This document shows positions 61,827 through 64,000 of a DNA stretch of 64,000 nucleotides, one piece after another. The stretch spans positions 1 to 64,000 of the forward strand of contig NZ_BONR01000001.1 of assembly GCF_016862815.1 (NCBI RefSeq), in the 5' to 3' direction. The DNA is from Demequina activiva (lineage in GTDB: Bacteria > Actinomycetota > Actinomycetes > Actinomycetales > Demequinaceae). The translations under genes and the position numbers were made by a program. A model generated the notes under the pieces. It searched no databases and was not told where the DNA came from. It saw only the letters and a list, made by a program, of their open reading frames with translations. The stretch's first letter is position 1; each line of letters opens with the position of its first letter.

Positions 61827-62426
61827 ATGGCGGAGATCCTGCTGTTCCATCATGCGCACGGCCTCACCGAGGGCCTGTGCTCGCTCGCGGACCGCCTCCG
61901 GGCCGAGGGTCACACGGTCCACACGCCGGACGTCTACGCCGGCCTCACCTTCCCCAGCCTCGACGACGGCATCGCTCATGCCGAGCGCATCGGCCACGAC
62001 GCCGTCCTCGAGGTCGCGGCGCGCGCCGCACGCGAACATCGACGCGCGGACGTGGTGCTCGGCTTCTCGATGGGCACCGGGCCCGCGCAGCACCTCGCGC
62101 AGCACCTGCGGCGCGTGCGCGGCTGCCTGCTCATGGGCGGCGCGTCCACCACCGAGATGCACGGCTCGTCGTGGCGGCGCAACGTCGCGCTGCAGGTGCA
62201 CGTCGCGGACCCGGACGACTGGTGCTCGGCGGACGAGGTGGGAGCGCTCGAGCGCGAGGTCCCGGAGGCGGAGATCTACCGCTACCGCGACAAGGGGCAC
62301 ATGTTCGTGGACCCCACGCTGCGCGACTACGACGCGGATGCCGCGGACCTCTTCGAGGACCGGCTCGACGACTGGCTCGCGAGGCTGGACGCCGGCCGTG
62401 CGGAGCCCTCGCGCGTCGCGCTGTGA
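61827..62426 (+). CDS. Dienelactone hydrolase family protein
   Basis: 199 residues. It matches the dienelactone hydrolase branch of alpha/beta hydrolases: LLFHHAHGLTEGLCSLADRLRAEGHTVHTPDVYAG, the elbow VVLGFSMGTGPAQ (Ser in GFSMG where DLH itself has Cys) and the catalytic His in YRDKGHMFVDP. Substrate unknown; many members are general esterases. Divergent from the large membrane hydrolase across 89 bp. Confidence 0.87.
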   Translation: MAEILLFHHAHGLTEGLCSLADRLRAEGHTVHTPDVYAGLTFPSLDDGIAHAERIGHDAVLEVAARAAREHRRADVVLGFSMGTGPAQHLAQHLRRVRGCLLMGGASTTEMHGSSWRRNVALQVHVADPDDWCSADEVGALEREVPEAEIYRYRDKGHMFVDPTLRDYDADAADLFEDRLDDWLARLDAGRAEPSRVAL

Positions 62427-62440
62427 CGCACGCGGCGCGC

Positions 62441-62446
62441 TAGGGT
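62441..62446 (+). promoter_or_regulatory. -10 element TAGGGT, leaderless glsA start
   Basis: TAGGGT, 6 nt, then the ATG at 62453. Confidence 0.5.
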
Positions 62447-62452
62447 CCACAC

Positions 62453-64000
62453 ATGCGAAGCCCCGTGCAGCGGTACCTGGAGCACATCGTCGAGCAGTGC
62501 GGGGATGCGGGCGGCGAGGTGGCCTCCTACATCCCCGAGCTGGCGGACGCGGATCCCGACCAGTTCGCCCTCGCGCTCGCCACGGTCGACGGCCACGTGT
62601 ACACGGTGGGCGACCCCGAGGCGCGCTACTCGATCCAGTCGATCTCCAAGCCGTTCACCTATGCGCTCGCGCTGCAGGACCGGGGCATCGCGGCGGTGGA
62701 CGAGTCCATCGACGTGGAGCCCTCCGGTGACGCGTTCAACGAGATCAGCCTCGCCTCCGACACGGGCCGTCCGCGCAACCCCATGATCAACGCGGGCGCG
62801 ATCACCGCGGCGTCGCTGGTCGAGGGAGAGACGGCACCCGAGCGCTTCGAGCGCGTGCTCGACTGGTACGGCCAGTTCGCGGGGCGCGAGCTCGAGATCG
62901 ACGAGTCCGTGTACCGGTCGGAGCTGGTCACCGCGCACCGCAATCGTGCGATCGCGCACATGCTGCGCGAGTTCGAGGTTCTCACCGGCGACCCCGAGGA
63001 CACCCTCGACCAGTACGTGCGCCAGTGCTCCGTGAGCATCGACACCAGGGATCTGGCGCTGATGGCCGCCACGCTGGCCAACGGTGGCGTGCAGCCCCGG
63101 ACGGGAGCGCGCGTGCTCGAGCCCCGCAACGTCGAGCGGGTGCTGAGCGTGATGGCGACGTGCGGCATGTACGACTCCGCCGGTGACTGGATCTCCGCGG
63201 TGGGGATGCCTGCCAAGAGCGGGGTGAGCGGCGGCATCATCGCGGTGCTGCCGGGGCAGGTGGGCCTGGCCGTGTTCTCCCCGCGCCTGGACGCTCATGG
63301 CAACAGCACGCGCGGGGTCACGGTGTGCGAGCGCATGTCCGAGGACATGGAGATGCACCTCATGCACGTGGGGCGCGCGTCGAGCACCACGGTGCGGGCC
63401 ACCTACCCGGTCTCCCGAGTGTCCTCGCGCCGCCGGCTGCGCGAGGCGGATCAGGCGGTGCTCGACGAGCACGGCACGCGATCCATCGTCTACGAGCTGC
63501 ACGGCGACCTGCTCTTCTCCGGCGCCGAGCACGTGGTCCGAGCCGTGGTCGAGGACGCGCCCGAGCTCGCGATCTTCGACCTGCGACGCGTGGACGACGT
63601 CGCTCAGGTCGCTCGGGTGACGCTGCAGGGACTGCGGAGCATGCTGCGCGAGGATGGCGGCGAGGTGGTGGTCGTGGACCCGGACGGCGTGCTGCCCGAC
63701 CCCGATGCCGGCACGGACGCCGCGAGCCCCGTGTTCGAGGACCTCGACGCGGCCGTGCGGTGGTCCGAGGACGAGGTGCTGCGCCGTCACGGCGTCGAGC
63801 CGCCGTCCGAGCAGGTGCTGGTCGACGAGCACCCGCTGCTGCGCGACCTGTCCGCGGGCGCGCGCGAGGTGATCGACGCCCAGATGGAGACGCTCGAGTT
63901 CGCCGCGGACGAGGTGGTGCTCGAGGCCGGCGGCGCCTTCGCGGGCGTCCATCTGATCGTGTCCGGCCGGGCGAAGGCGACGGTCGAGGGACCGGACGGG
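62453..64000 (+). CDS. glsA: Glutaminase fused to STAS and cNMP-binding domains (3' end beyond window)
   Basis: At least 516 residues, open at the right edge. The glutaminase domain (1-~310) is a serine-dependent beta-lactamase-like fold: YSIQSISKPFTYALAL with the Ser63-x-x-Lys66 pair, NPMINAGAITAASL and MPAKSGVSGGIIAVLPG. A STAS-like domain (about 340-430, SIVYELHGDLLFSGAEHVVRAV) follows. A cyclic-nucleotide-binding fold begins near residue 460 (LEFAADEVVLEAGGAFAGVHLIVSGRA). Actinobacterial GlsA proteins with these extra domains exist. It releases ammonia and glutamate from glutamine. Confidence 0.92.
   Translation, partial: MRSPVQRYLEHIVEQCGDAGGEVASYIPELADADPDQFALALATVDGHVYTVGDPEARYSIQSISKPFTYALALQDRGIAAVDESIDVEPSGDAFNEISLASDTGRPRNPMINAGAITAASLVEGETAPERFERVLDWYGQFAGRELEIDESVYRSELVTAHRNRAIAHMLREFEVLTGDPEDTLDQYVRQCSVSIDTRDLALMAATLANGGVQPRTGARVLEPRNVERVLSVMATCGMYDSAGDWISAVGMPAKSGVSGGIIAVLPGQVGLAVFSPRLDAHGNSTRGVTVCERMSEDMEMHLMHVGRASSTTVRATYPVSRVSSRRRLREADQAVLDEHGTRSIVYELHGDLLFSGAEHVVRAVVEDAPELAIFDLRRVDDVAQVARVTLQGLRSMLREDGGEVVVVDPDGVLPDPDAGTDAASPVFEDLDAAVRWSEDEVLRRHGVEPPSEQVLVDEHPLLRDLSAGAREVIDAQMETLEFAADEVVLEAGGAFAGVHLIVSGRAKATVEGPDG

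Overview
The window is core chromosome of a high-GC (about 70% by eye) actinobacterium. The evidence is the rpsB-whiG-xerC-dprA-comM order, DUF2469 and DUF4233 proteins, a SigK/RskA pair, a GlnR-type box at amtB, a translational ileS T-box and many leaderless starts of the TANNNT-N6/7-ATG type. Micrococcales (Demequina/Cellulomonas-like) is my best guess, not proven. I see no rRNA, tRNA, insertion sequence, prophage or CRISPR array. rpsB is cut by the left edge and glsA by the right edge.

Layout. 1-11.9 kb: rpsB, a secreted M23 protein, whiG, xerC, the dprA-comM-yraN DNA-processing cluster, DUF2469, rnhB, lepB, rplS, trmD, rimM, khpA and rpsP. The usual rpsP-khpA-rimM-trmD run is split by an oppositely oriented membrane gene and a strong two-way terminator. 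12.0-15.5 kb: a lipoprotein, then a flavin redox operon (ferric-reductase-like transmembrane protein, FMN-binding protein, ApbE flavin transferase). 15.6-23.9 kb: an amidohydrolase, ffh, the nitrogen operon amtB-glnK-glnD behind a GlnR box, then ftsY with two small genes. 24.0-31.0 kb: an extracellular PPC-like protein, smc and an OafA-type acyltransferase. 31.1-38.6 kb: ndk, apt, two tandem folC paralogues flanking a cyclase-family gene, and a secreted beta-helix protein. 38.6-45.4 kb: ileS under a T-box, a DUF885 peptidase, a VOC protein and a sugar-dehydrogenase-like lipoprotein. 45.4-55.4 kb: accessory metabolism (FAD monooxygenase, methyltransferase, MFS exporter, small membrane proteins, SDR, a plsC-patatin lipid operon). 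55.5-59.4 kb: a SigK-type locus with dipZ, two tiny Met/Asp/Glu-rich lipoproteins, sigK and rskA. 59.4-64 kb: an unusual membrane-inserted alpha/beta hydrolase, a dienelactone hydrolase family protein and a glutaminase-STAS-cNMP fusion.

How the parts work together. The right half holds the clearest local regulatory unit. dipZ and the lipoprotein-2/sigK/rskA unit both carry CCAWCC-N15-CCGAAC upstream, which suggests an autoregulated envelope-redox regulon like mycobacterial SigK, but with Met-rich acidic lipoproteins in place of the MPT70/83 antigens. The nitrogen operon has a textbook GlnR half-site pair, yet its GlnD ends before the ACT domains that sense glutamine. At least 14 transcription units appear to begin with leaderless mRNAs. 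One 11-mer (GCGCATCGGCC and its complement) occurs about ten times, far above chance, in both coding and intergenic DNA.
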